A stretch of 64,000 bases of DNA from Lanius collurio. Taxonomy: Eukaryota > Chordata > Aves > Passeriformes > Laniidae. Where the stretch lies: assembly GCA_020086605.1 (NCBI GenBank), contig JACBWW010000015.1, forward strand, positions 10,761,511 to 10,825,510, written 5' to 3'. Below are positions 36,850 through 48,765 of this stretch, piece after piece. Position 1 is the stretch's first letter; each line of letters begins with the position of its first letter. The position numbers and the translations under genes were made by a program. A model generated the notes under the pieces. The model worked only from the letters and a program-made list of their open reading frames with translations, was not told where the DNA came from and searched no databases.

Positions 36850-38397
36850 CTCTGTGCTGTAAGAAACTCAGAATGCACAGAAACGCGTGATTCAAATATT
36901 GAGTTTATACAAAAGTTCAACAAAATGAGCTGTTTGTTTCTCATAAATATTAGTTTTTGGTATGTATATGTGCACCTATACTTCCACACACAAGTTCCCT
37001 TCATCCACAGATCTGATAATCATTTCTAAATGAAGACTTGAATCTTCATTTGAGCAATCAACAATCTCTTTTTTCTAAATATAACCATAATGCTTCAATT
37101 TCCTAAAATTACTATGCAGTACTTATACACCATCTTTCCATGCTTATCATTTTCCAACTCAGAAAATGAGGATAAAAACTGTAACATTTCTGTGTTTATC
37201 CATTTTTTTGAATACTACAGTTCTAACCTAGTGTAACTAAATTTTAAAATGTGTGTGTCTGTTTGTCTCCTACTGTGGATTTACAGCCCTAATAGACTAT
37301 GAAAATAGATTAGGAAATTGAGTATGCTGCTCAATATTTGGTCTAGTTTTTATTTCTGTTGCTTGTTTGTTTAAATAATTTCCTGGATTTGAATCATTTT
37401 TATGAGTTTACATATTTTGGGTTATTTTCTGTGCTTTCTCAGTTCCTGGAATGCTAACAGCTCTGAAAATGGCAGCATCCATGTGCCTTGTGCTCCTGTT
37501 TGTAGCACCAGTGATAACATTGCATGTCTGTCAGCATCAAAATAAATCCCACAACGGGCTTGTTCAATCAGATTTTGACACAGACAACTGACTCTGAAAA
37601 CAACATGCAGCTTGGTTTTGATTTAAACAATAATTTTCAATAGAATGGATATTTTCTTACTTGTGTAAGCTCCCCTTTTGAGTAATAGCTTATCTTCTGT
37701 GAAGCCACCGGCAACTGAAGATTCAGGTACCAATCTCAGTCTCCTCTGCTGTTATCACCATTTCTACATAAGAAAATGATCTCTGACATTGTGGAATATC
37801 TTTCTTACTCCAGCAAAGCAGAAGAAAAGGGAGGTGTTGAACACCTCTATATTGGGCCTTCTAGAAATGAAGACACACCACCATCCTACAGGACACTGAA
37901 AGCGCCAGGAAATAAAAAATTTGTCAAAGTTCTGCTTCCACCATTTCATGACAAGGCTGAGAGGTCATTGCCCAAGATTGTCCCATCCATTGACATTCCA
38001 TTGACAATGTAACATTCCTCTGCTGTGGAGCAAGGTCAAATATTGATCATCTGTCCCTATGATTTGTCCCTATATAATATCTGTGCAATGGGCACCATTA
38101 ACATATTCAGTCATTAACACATTCATAGTTTCAGTTATGTTAGATAACATCTACTTGCTACTCAACCCTGTCAGCAAGAGGAGGGCTTGACAGTGTAAAT
38201 CTGTGCGGGTAAACGGAGTGTTTTCCCCTCTCATTAACATTTCTCTCTACCTTCACATCTATTCTCACTCTGAAGAAAAACTCTGAAATAATGCTGTCCT
38301 GTTGTTTGCTATTCTGGGGTACAAATTAGATCCTAAATCTATGATCCCAAGAAGGCCAAAGACCCCAGAAATATTGTGAAATATCCAGTGCTAGTGT

Positions 38398-38420
38398 AAA
38401 AAAAAAAAAAAAAAAAAAAA
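38398..38420. repeat. Poly(A) tract, 23 bases
   Basis: Uninterrupted run of 23 A. No AATAAA signal or recognisable transcript body lies just upstream, and no obvious flanking direct repeat is visible, so a retrocopy tail is not supported. Confidence 0.95.
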
Positions 38421-40007
38421 CTGTGCTAAAAAGAGAATTTGTAGAGATACTGAGAGGATGAACTGATGACTGAAACATGCAATTGCTTTACATTCTCTTT
38501 AGCCTTAATTTTGTTTTCTCATGGGAAGCACAAATTATATTCCTCAATACCATTTAAGTGATATTTTGCAGATCATATAAAGTTATATAAAAAACTTATA
38601 AAGTGCACATTTGGAATATGCTTAATTCAGGCTTCATCCATTCCAAGAAATTGCCTTCTCTCACTATAAATCATAATTTATTACTTTTCCCATTAAACCT
38701 TAAGGTTTTCACAACAGCTGTCTGGCTTTAATTTCACTGCCTTTTCTAAATTAAAGCATTACAGCTTTTTTGTTTTCTACTAAAGTATGTTTAAACTGAT
38801 CTTTATCTTATTATTTTTGTAATGAATAAAGGCCATCAGAGTGAAAAAATATCCTAGATTTACATACTTATTATGTCAAGGGTCATTCGAGGGACAATTA
38901 ATCACAAGAATTTTCATTTTATGATACTGCTTACATTCTGTTAGAATTAAATTGCCACAGGTAGTGGAATTAAAAAAAAAGAAAATTGAACAGAATTAAT
39001 TTTTGTGATAATTCCAAGAAAAATGTGTTAGGCTGCATGGCATTTTAACTGTTAGGAAATATAGAATTAAATCTTTCCAAAGCAAGCAAAATTCTTTTAA
39101 GCCAGAAGTTGGTTGCTCTAAAGAGTAATATGTTTATACCTTCTCTTCATTTCACTCTGAGTATATTTATATCACTGGAATCTGAGGAATATCCTGGTAA
39201 CATCAGTCACATTAATAGGGTTAAATGAGCTAAAAAATGTCAGATTCATATCTTAGAATCAGTATAAATTTGGTCCAGTGTTTCTTAACTTTGGAGATTT
39301 ATTAAAAAGACATAAAACACTACCCTCTGCTGCATCATCTATAGAATAATATTTCCAAGCCTAGAGCCACAACAGATTTATATTACTTCTGGGGCACACA
39401 AGAATATATTTAAATTCATGTCTAAAATTATCGGTATACTGTCATTAATTACAAATATTGAATTTGCACGTGTCTCCTCTACCACCCTCTTGTTCCCCAG
39501 CAGTAATCCAAATCAGCTGTATCACTCCAATCAGATATGGCAGCCAGCCAAACTGATCGCATGCATCTGACTCTTTTCTCTTTTTCTGGGAGGGAGTGGT
39601 GGTCATCTTTTCCCTCATTACCAAACTGCAAAGGAAGCTACAGAATGTTAGAATAAATCTTATTCAAGCAACTTATTCACAACTTATTTTACTAACTGGG
39701 CATCTCATGGTCCAGCTGATGTTACTGTGCTTAAGTCAGGGAACAGGCACAGTATAAGAATATCCTTGGGATCAAATAATACAATAATTCAATGTGCTTT
39801 TTCAGGCTGCAGTACTGCAGGGTTAAGACTGTGCTGTTCTCCACTCCTTGTCACTCTTTCTTTCTCTTCTCATTAACATCCCCTCAGATCTATTGGCTTA
39901 ACTTGGGTATCAGCACTCAGCATAAGCTAAAAGTAGGGGTGTTTTCTAACCCAGATAATTTCACAGAAGAAAATTGGTAGTGAATGTGTTCCTAGGTTGG
40001 CAAGTAA

Positions 40008-40045
40008 GTGGTGATAACTCTCACAGGTGGTGATAACTCTCACAG
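40008..40045. repeat. Two-copy tandem duplication, 19-bp period
   Basis: GTGGTGATAACTCTCACAG occurs twice head to tail (40008-40026 and 40027-40045) with no difference between the copies, so it is recent. Confidence 0.95.
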
Positions 40046-40997
40046 ATGATGATGTCATGAAAGAAGCTATGAACGAACTTTTTAACCAGCTGAGCTGCAT
40101 CTGGAACAACATGTCTGACTGCAAGCTCAGAAAGATGATGTGTCAGTTATTTTGAGAACAGCTGTCAGATGCAACTAGAGATTTCAAAGGGTCATAAATG
40201 TTCATTAGAGATAATACATAACTGTGCCACTAGACAATGCAGTTATTTGTCTTTCTTTTTAATTATTTATTTGTTGGGCATTCATTATTAAATAAACTTA
40301 GATTTTTTGTTTTCAAACAGTGCCAGGGTCACTCCTGAGAGTTTCATATCTATTTTCTGAATATTCATACTTCAAACAAGAAAAGACCAGTTATTTCCAA
40401 AACATTAATATTAATAAACAGTTTTATTACATAAGTGTCACCATAAAAGGGTTTTACTCTAACTAAACAGACATTTATAACCAGAAAAGCTCTAAGTTTT
40501 GGGGTTTCTTCACTTTGACCTTCATGTCATTAACAGCTCCAGTGCTAAATGATGTAGATGCTGTAAGTTGTATAATTTTTTTTGTATTTCAAACTAGACA
40601 GATAGCTGGAAAATGAAACAGCTGTATTTTTTCTGAAAGCCTGGAGGAGTTGCTTCTTAGATAGAAAAGAATTCTTATGATGGACAGATTCAGATTTTAG
40701 GGACAGTCCTACAAACTTTTCCAGCAATAAATGAGCTTGGATTCACCTACAGACCATGGTAATGTCAAAGAAGAAAAAGACATTAGAATTACTTCGTGCC
40801 ATATTGATAGTTTTCAACTTCCTCTCAGTGTAAGCACTACTTGTAAACATTTTATTAAATCAGAAAAGGTTTCAAGTAAATCAAAAGTAATTTGAAATCA
40901 ACTTGAAAATTTTTTAACACAGTCAGATCTCAAAGATTTTATGAATACTTGAAGCGCTTGAAAAAGGCTGTGCATGCACTCTTCCTGTTCTAGAAGG

Positions 40998-41585
40998 ATC
41001 TTGCTGCCAGAAAGCCAACCATTCCGTGGGCTGCATCCAAAGCAGCAAGGGAGGGGATTCTGCCTCTCTGCTCTACACTTGTAAGAGCCCACCTGCAGTG
41101 CTGCAGCCAGCTTTGGGGTCCCCAGCACAGGAAGGACAAGGACCTGTTGGAGCGAGTCCAGAGGAGGAACAACAAGATGATTAGAAGGATGGAGCGTCTC
41201 TTCAATAAGGAAAGGCTGAGAGAGAAGCAAAAGTTTCAGGAAGACCTTATTACAGCCTTACACCATCTAAAGAGGGCTCATCATACAGATGGGTAGAAAC
41301 ATTTCAGCAGAGACTGTTGCAACAGGTAAAAGTGTAATGGTTTTAAACCAAAGCAGGGTAGGTTCAGGCTATATGCAAGGAGAAAAAATTTTACAATGAG
41401 GGTGGTGAAACACTGGCACAGGTTGTCCAGAGAGGTGATAGATGCCTTCACTCTGCAAACCTTCAAAGTCAGACTAGATGGGGCTCTGAGCAACACCATC
41501 TAGTTGAAGATGTCCCTGCTTACTGCAGGAGGGTTGTTCTAGATAAATTTTAAAGGCCCCTTTCAACCCAAACTCTTCTACGATC
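40998..41585 (+). mobile_element. CR1 LINE, 5'-truncated copy (ORF2 C-terminal third and 3' UTR)
   Basis: About 590 bp of CR1. It opens with CCAGAAAGCCAACCATTCC (QKANRILGCI), then GGGAGGGGATTCTGCCTCTC (REVILPLYSAL) and TAAGAGCCCACCTGCAGTGC (VRPHLEYC). GACCTGTTGGAGCGAGTCCA (DLLERVQRR) follows, then AAGATGATTAGAAGGATGGA (KMIRGLE) and GACCTTATTACAGCC (GDLIAA). The C-terminal block includes GAGGGTGGTGAAACACTGGC (RVVRHWHR) and GAGAGGTGATAGATGCCTTC (REVIDAPS), ending ACCATCTAGTTGAAG. The 3' UTR CCCTTTCAACCCAAACTCTT and a decayed tail TTCTACGATC close the element. It carries stops and small indels, for example in the region before 41340, and is inactive. Divergence looks intermediate among the copies here. 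Confidence 0.95.
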
Positions 41586-44500
41586 TATCCAATTTGCTAT
41601 TGGATTATATTAAAATATCTTATTCTCTGACATCAGTTGCTGATGAGACAGCACAGACCTAAGCATTTTGACCTTAATGTTACTTTTCTTTAGGTCTATG
41701 TATGAAGAATTTGGATGATACAGAAATGTCATTCTGAGAAATTTGTGAATTACACACAATAGGATGGAAAGGGATTATAACCTTTCTGGGGAAAACAAAT
41801 TAATGAGAAACTACAGAGCAAGTTATATAAAAACTATAGAAGAGTAAAGACTTTTTTATTGCAATGAAGCAGCAACTGTGATGAAAGAAATCCACATGTT
41901 CTAAAACATCTTTAGAAGAAATTTAATGAGAAAAACAGCAGCACTAATGCTTTGTTAAGGCTATAACTGCATGGTGTAATGACTACTGGGTAAAGTACTG
42001 CATTTTATATTGAATGCGCTAGTTAAGATCCACATGGTATAAAAACTGTTACACAGTGTAAGAGAAAAAAATGGGAATTTCAGAACACCAAAACCAGTCT
42101 AACTTGTGGTGTAAAAGAGGAAACAATACAGAAGGTAAAATACAAGTCATAAACATAATTTTGCTGAGACCATCTAGATTACATATGGATGCAGTAGCAT
42201 AATGACTTAAAATTCTGGCTTTTAATGATAAAATATATGAAATCATATAAAACTCCATCTGCCTAACCAGAATAAGCATTCTCCAAGAATCACCCTCAAT
42301 CTTCAATATTGCTTGGGCATTTTTCAACTGTAAACCTTCTGTGCTTGAAAGATGTAATTTTAAAATAATTTTGTTCTGAAACAGCCCCCAATTATCAAAT
42401 TAATGTAAAGATCAGCAGGTTCAAGACATGCAATTGGACATTTGGGGTGATTAAAAATGCAATTACTGATGTGCAATAATTTCATACATTTTCTGAATTG
42501 TGTCTTGTGTAGGCCATTTGCGAAGTTACCCAACCTGTTTAAGCACCTCTCTTTACTGAACCTTCCAATTTGTACAAGTGTAAGCTATTCACAACTAGAT
42601 AAAAAGAACAGAACATTTGGATCTGCATATGAACAGATGAAAGAGGACTCCAGTACTTGGCACAGTTATAAATGCATGGATGATAAACCTGCAGTGGTGA
42701 GAATATCACAACATGAGATACAGCCAATTGCCAAAGCAATGGAATAAGATACTTGGTAAAATTTTATGCTATAAACAAAAAGAGAGTGTATGAGAACATG
42801 AGGAGAGCATAAAACAAAGAAGGGGAAAAAATTTAAGGCCTCAGTGCTATGTAAGAATAGCAGATGAACATTTTTTCTACCTGAATAGAATGTCACAGTA
42901 GACCATGAGATCCCAAATACTGTGTGGGATTCTAGACAAGTTCACAAAACTGTCATCTGAAGAATTCCACTCACACATATACAGGTAGAGTATTTGCAAC
43001 ATATTTAGGAGAGATTGCAAATAAAACACCAGCTAAAATATATACCCTGAGTTCACTGGTGTAAGACAGAAAAGAAAGTATAGAAAATTGTTTGATCATT
43101 TTCCTTTCTAGAATTACATACAATCTTGAAGAGATTCCTCTTATCCAAAATCTACCTCACAGAGAGAGAAATGTCTTTCTCTTTTCATTATCATTTTAAC
43201 TTTATATTTCCATTGCCTTCATCTCTACATATAGCATGTATGCAGCCTAAAACCCTCTTTTATGTGCTTCCTTATGGCTTTTAAATACTAATTCAAACCA
43301 GTGTAAAATGCGGTCAAGAGGAGTCTTCTCTATTGTTACTTTCACCATAATATAAATTCTCATGTATATATTTGTATATAAACACGTATCTTGTGGATAA
43401 CAGGCCAGAAATGGACTAAAAATAATTTTGTATAGAAGTAGTTATTAGATATCACAAACAATGGATAACAAATACTAAAATACTAATGAATAACTAAACG
43501 AAATTGTAGGCGGGCCTTGTATAAGATCAACACTTTGGAAGAAAGAATTTCCCATCTACTAATTGTTGAATGTATTTGTTTCAGGCAACAAAATAATTCA
43601 TATAAATCAGCCCATTCATGAACAGAATAAAAGAGGACTCACTAAGTAAAATACTTTTAAATGATCATTTAACTCACTCGTATTTGATTGTCTTCTTGGA
43701 TATCATATTTGGAAATCCTATCTAATGAAGTTTTATCATTACCACTTTGTGGTGATTAAATACCATAATCCTCTTATTTGTGCAGATCCCTAGTGCTCCC
43801 CACTTTTATTAAAAGCAGGGTTCTAATGAAGCTCATGAGGTGTCACTAGGTAATTACTACTTACAGTCTGAAATGAAGTTCAGTTCCAAGCCATTTGCAT
43901 TTATGTGCTAAAACTAAATTATTAATGTGGATTTTTACACATTTTTAGGTTTAATTTTTCAGTCTAATGAAACCATAAATTTCAAGCCTTCAAAAATATT
44001 CCTATCTCTTATTTAATTCAAAATGTAATTGAGAACATGCTTTTGCTACAGATGGAGAGGCCTTTTCAAATTTGAATTAATTTGGTGTTTTGCTGAGCTA
44101 GTAGATTAAGTGCTACAGATTGCCTGATGTTCACTGCACTAAATCTTAGCTTTTAAATTAATAGAATGAAATTTTGGAAATTCACAAGGTCAAAAATATT
44201 TTCTGCCCTTACTGAATGGCTCCCACAAAGTGGTAACAGCTGGGAACAGTCAAAGGAAAAATTCAACTACGCAAAAGTGAGTAAACTCAAAGTTCATTTG
44301 CATATTCATTTTATACAATATATTCAGGAATAATGGGCCATTTAAAAGAAGGGCTTATGTTATGTTTAGTTAGTGGTACAAACACTCTATGCAAAAAGTT
44401 TACAACAGGTCTACCCTTAAAGTTCAAGGTAATGTACCAAGTTGTGACCAGACTGACACACTGGCTTCAGTGGGAGATTTTTGGGGGGAATAAAAGAATT

Positions 44501-46237
44501 CTAAACCAAAAAGAACTTCACAGATAGCCACATATGTAATTTGAAATTTTTTAAGTCCAGTACCGCTTCCTCAAAGCTTGGACAAGTAATTCTGCCACTG
44601 ATATAACTCTCAGTGAAATGAATGACCACCAAGACAGGGCAAAAACCCCAAACACCAACAATGCCACACTCTTTCTACATGAGTGTTCAGCACTGTTGAA
44701 GAATGCTATTTTCTATGCCTTATATGAGTATTCCTCCATTCTGCTGCTCCTCTGAGCTGGGAAGGGTAAGCACATGTCATTACCTTGGCTATATCAGCTT
44801 TCTCCACCAGTTTCTGCTGGCATGTTTGGTTGAGCATGATGAGAGGTCCAAAAGTGTTTCCTGCTTCATAGTGTCACTAATAAATGCCTGACTCTCTGGT
44901 AAACCTACTACACAGTACGTATTTAGACGTTATTTTATCTATCACTATTCAGAGTGAACAACTTATAAATCTTCCCTTATAGTAAAGTGTTACAGTATTT
45001 ATCTCACAAAATAATCGCTTGGTAGTCGGCACTGTCATATTTTGCCTTTGACAGAAGATGGTGGCTATCATTGAAAAGATGTTAAAGGATTAATTGCTAT
45101 ATCCAGTTACAAAATCTACAACGAAAAAATGTCTCAAAAATGCTAATAGTTCTACATGCAGTTTAAAAATTTGCCGTTGATGATTACAGTTAAAATTTGC
45201 AAATCCCTAGATTCAAATTTTCTAGTCATGGGGGTATAAAACTCAGGGTAATGCCTCATTTTTGCTCCATAATATCTGTGACAAGCTATAATGCATCACT
45301 GACAATCTACTGATTCATGAAATGAAAACTCCTTCCTGTTTACATCAATGCAGACATTCCCTGGGGGTTCTTCAGAAAACACCTGTCCAGTTGTACAGCA
45401 TGCAAAGCATGAGACATTAGCTATCTTATGGAATTCTCTTTTTTCTTTCATCAGAAATGCTAGCCTTAGAGAAATTGCAGTATCTATTTCACTTTCTGTC
45501 CCCAGAATTTAAATATTCTCTTAGTGGGTGGAAACAGCAGACTGATAACCTCAGCAATGGTGTTCTCTACAACTCAGTGAAAGACATGCAGCCTCACACG
45601 TAATTCAAAAGGTTGCTTTGCATTTATTTCACCAGCCTCTCCAGATTCTCTCTTAAAAAAAAAAAACCCTTTTACCTTTGTCAGAACTATACTTCCAAAG
45701 CACAGATCACACAAATGAAACTAAAAGCATACTAGCTGATCCTAACCCAGAGAACTTAGAGGTCTACTTGGCTTCCTATAGGCAGCATGGAAAGAAATTA
45801 GCCACCTGCTGAGAATAATCCTAATGCACTAGCTGCGAGGAGAAAGGGAGGAAAGCAGTCTAGAGCAAACCAATGGAGAATTATAAACCCATGCATGTAT
45901 CTAACTTCCTACCCTGCCTTAAAGTGTGGTGCTTCTTTTCACTTTGAATGAAATCGCTGCTCCATGCTGAGTCTCTGCTGAATTTCTTCTGACTGAGAAG
46001 ATGCTGCAGCACAGGATCCTGCAGCTCCACCAGTCACACCCAGTAGGTGAGACTGTACCACAACACTGCATCACTCACAGATTGTGAAGCAGTTGCATCT
46101 ATCTCATTGGGGAAACACTTATTAGATTGGGTTTCTAAGCTACTGCAGTCCTTCTGATGCCTTAGGTTTTAACTTTCATAGTTTTCAAATCCTTTACTGT
46201 CTAGTTTGTAACTCTGAAGTTTCTTGTAGCCTGTTAA
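41586..46237. other. Non-coding stretch, no gene seen
   Basis: About 4.7 kb of AT-rich sequence. The longest open frames are 92-96 codons (42049-42327 minus, 42457-42747 plus), with no recognised motif. No repeat family could be supported. Confidence 0.65.
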
Positions 46238-46435
46238 CTTCTGTTCTCTTGCGCTAGGTAGACATAACAAAGCCTCTCCAGGCTTGCTCTCCAAGGACAC
46301 TCAGACCGTCCTAGGCCCAAAATGTGTAAACCAAAAGCCTCTAAAGGGGCCTACTTAGGGAAAGCTTGGGGAAATTACATCATTAACTGAAGCTTTAATT
46401 GGAGAATTAACCCTGATAATCAAATGAACCAAACT

Positions 46436-46443
46436 TATAAAAG
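46436..46443 (+). promoter_or_regulatory. LTR TATA box
   Basis: TATAAAAG lies 116 bp upstream of the LTR AATAAA, the normal U3-R layout. It is intact as a motif; activity cannot be judged from sequence. Confidence 0.6.
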
Positions 46444-46551
46444 TATGAAGAACTCATGACCTGCAGTCCATCTTGGGGTCCACTTGGCAGTAGCCTCTGA
46501 ACTCTCCAGGGTGTACCTTTGGGCTTTTTAAAAACTGACTAAAGTCCTTCA

Positions 46552-46557
46552 AATAAA
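46552..46557 (+). other. LTR polyadenylation signal AATAAA
   Basis: Canonical hexamer about 65 bp before the LTR 3' end, followed by a T- and GT-rich stretch as expected for a retroviral R/U5 boundary. Confidence 0.6.
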
Positions 46558-46624
46558 TACCTACATTTATTCCCTTATTCTTGTCTAGTCTCTGTTTTTA
46601 GGTGGCCACTTCAGGCATCACTTC

Positions 46625-48429
46625 TCTGGTCAGGTTTTGGATTATTGATGTGTCTCATCCTTCAGAGGGGAGCAGTTTCAGACATGCACACAGAGCATAC
46701 CAGGGCTCGTGTGCACTCCAGGTCAGAAAGGCAGATACCTCACAAATGTAAGCCATCCATGAGCAATTTTTACTTTAGGAGGTTAGCACATACAAAAGCC
46801 TCTTTAGATGCTTTGGCCTCTTGCCAGGTTCAGTACTGTCTAGAGGAGCTGAAGTGTTGTACAGTTGAACAATTTAATGCTATGTGCACTGTAAAAATTG
46901 TGCCCTGTGTGTGCTGTATATCTGACCGGCTCTCATAGCTCATTAAAAATAGAAAGAGCTAATTAAAGTTTCTGCCCACATTTCATTTTTAGGGAGTGTT
47001 CTCTCAACAATCTTTGAATAAGTGACTGAAATTGAGAGTTTTACTTCTGAAACCTGTAGAGATGAAATTATTGAAAATAAATTATATTAGACACCATTGT
47101 TTTGATCCAGCTCAAGAGCTCTTGCATTGTTTCACAGCCCTGTGAAACAGCTGAGAATTTATTCTTCAGTGCAGTGGGACTACTCTTCATAATTGTGACA
47201 GTACTTGGCCCAGAGGGACAAATTTCTGGTAAAAACATTATTTCCTTGAAAACTAAAATTTGTGTTTCTTTAACATGGAAAGAAGTATCAGCATATTTGT
47301 ACTGTGACAGTCTGTCCCTGAGCTACCTATATTCCATGGACAGTAAATTGAAATATTAGGAATTTAGTCAAAGACAAATAACTTTCTCTTTACACATTTG
47401 TAATAATGCCCAGCATGGATGACCAATGATGTAACATTAATTGCTTTAGCCCCCACATATTTGAACATTTCCTTTAGCCTGTTTCATTGCATGAAGCACA
47501 AAAACACTCTCTTCCCAAAGCATGAGCTGCTACATCAGCTTTGTGGCAAGAAGTATCCTTAAACCTACAATAACATTAAAACCAAAGCTGTAATTGGGGC
47601 TAGGATTTGGGTGAGACATCATATCTAGACTTAAAATTACGTGACAACTTTCACACTCTAAGAAAACCCATCTTTGGGTTTCGATTCATAGAATGACAGA
47701 CTTAAATATTGTATAAAGGATTGCACTGATTTTTTTGGCATAATTGAAAACTTGTTCTTGTAGAGACCTTTTGAATAGGTAAAGTGCCGATGGGACTGAG
47801 AAGAGCAATACTTAAAACAGATGCTACACTTCCCATAGTTTAAAACATGTCATTTCTAAATTTATTAAATAATTTTCAGTTATAAAAAATCTGCTTAAAT
47901 TTGGTGTGCTATATGTAAACACAAATTAAGTTGGAATTTTTTTAAAAAATTAGTAATTAACATATTTTGTAGAATTCCCTACTGAAGAGACAGCTATATA
48001 TTTTCCAGGAACTTGTCATTATTCTTGTAATTACACAACCCATGTTGTAACTAGGAAAGGGCAAAAGACTTGTTGGTTTGAGCAAGAAAGATTATATTCA
48101 GTTTTCTCTTCTTTTTGATTTTGGAAAGCTGTAATAAAATACGTTGATTCACAGTGCAGACAACAGCTATCACAGCTATTTTTTTTTTCACCTAAATAAT
48201 TGTTCTTTTATACATTACAGAAATCTTCACTTGTAATTTCATCTTAGAGAAAATATATGTTAAAAAATTTCAGCAATCATGTGGTTAAGATACAAAAACT
48301 CTGCTGAAGGAGTGCCATTAATTCATTTGGAAGGGAGAAAGGGAAAAAACTTGGCTTGCCAGTGATGAGCAAGGCGATGGTGTGCCTAAACTTGAGGAAA
48401 TGATCAATAATGGGGATCCTTCAATCTGC
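46625..48429. other. Non-coding stretch, no gene seen
   Basis: A 97-codon open frame at 46645-46938 (plus) starts just after the LTR. It has no retroviral or other motif I recognise and is probably fortuitous. The rest is AT-rich and closed. Confidence 0.6.
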
Positions 48430-48765
48430 TACATGAGGTGTTGTGGCTGCAAAGAACCATCTGAAATATTTCTACACTAATGCAGGCAGAGTGAGGAGCA
48501 AACATGACAAGCTCTAAGCTTTAGCCCAGTCTCAGATTTTTGATATCACCTGAGTAAGTGAAACCAGATGGGATGAGTCCTGTGATCAGAGTACCCTGCT
48601 GATTTTTTTGAGGAATCAAGGAACACTTCCAAGTCAACTGCTCTTGTCCTCACGGGGGACTTCAGCTTGTCCAGAAATCAACTGGGAGCATCATACAGCT
48701 GGTACAAACTGGGCCAGAAGATTCCTAGAAAATTTGTCACATGTGCAGTATAAGGTTTCTGAATC
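48430..48765 (+). mobile_element. CR1 LINE, endonuclease-domain relic with internal deletion
   Basis: The only copy here that clearly retains the 5' endonuclease (APE-type) half of ORF2. From 48464 one frame reads KYFYTNAGRVRSKHDKL, a stop, then ALAQSQIFDIT, a stop, and VSETRWDESCDQ. This is the decayed form of LYTNARSMRNKQEELEALAQSQ..DII.I.ETWWDESHDW, with the TNA and E-T-W catalytic-site region visible. After about 48600 it jumps to SKSTALVLTGDFSLS, matching ALVLVGDFNLPD (the GDFN motif has become GDFS). A one-base shift then gives EINWEHHTAGTNWARRFLEN. Roughly 80 residues of the family's usual spacing between these blocks are missing, so an internal deletion is inferred. No RT or 3' end follows. 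Old and inactive. Confidence 0.88.

Larger units (their letters stand above)
36854..40997. other. Non-coding stretch, no gene seen
   Basis: About 4.1 kb between the solo LTR and a CR1 copy. It holds a 23-base A run at 38398-38420 and the 19-bp-period duplication at 40008-40045. Open frames are at most 78 codons, without motifs. Confidence 0.65.
46242..46620 (+). mobile_element. Solo LTR of an endogenous retrovirus, 379 bp, flanked by CTTC
   Basis: A short LTR opening TGTTCTCTTG and closing TTCAGGCATCA, so with TG...CA ends. The flanks share CTTC (46238-46241 and 46621-46624), a 4-bp duplication as made by gammaretrovirus-type (class I, ERV1) integrases, though four bases is weak evidence. 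Internal signals are correctly spaced: TATAAAAG at 46436-46443 (U3 promoter), AATAAA at 46552-46557, then a T/GT-rich stretch. Sequence such as CTTTAATTGGAGAATTAACC and ACCTACATTTATTCCCTTAT resembles, from memory, avian ERV LTRs. No internal retroviral genes or second LTR are present nearby, so this is a solo LTR. It differs from the 36.1 kb LTR in length and sequence, so the two are not a pair. Confidence 0.82.

Noticed and set aside
40898..41230. 110-codon minus-strand open frame
   Set aside because: Antisense shadow of the CR1 ORF2 C-terminal region on the plus strand.
36139..46620. The two LTRs as the ends of one provirus
   Set aside because: Different length, sequence, ends and flanking duplications, and the DNA between them shows no gag, pol or env and contains a CR1 copy.
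47680..47710. CR1-tail-like ATTCATAGAATGACAGAC on the minus strand
   Set aside because: One short word with no adjoining CR1 sequence; expected by chance in AT-rich DNA.
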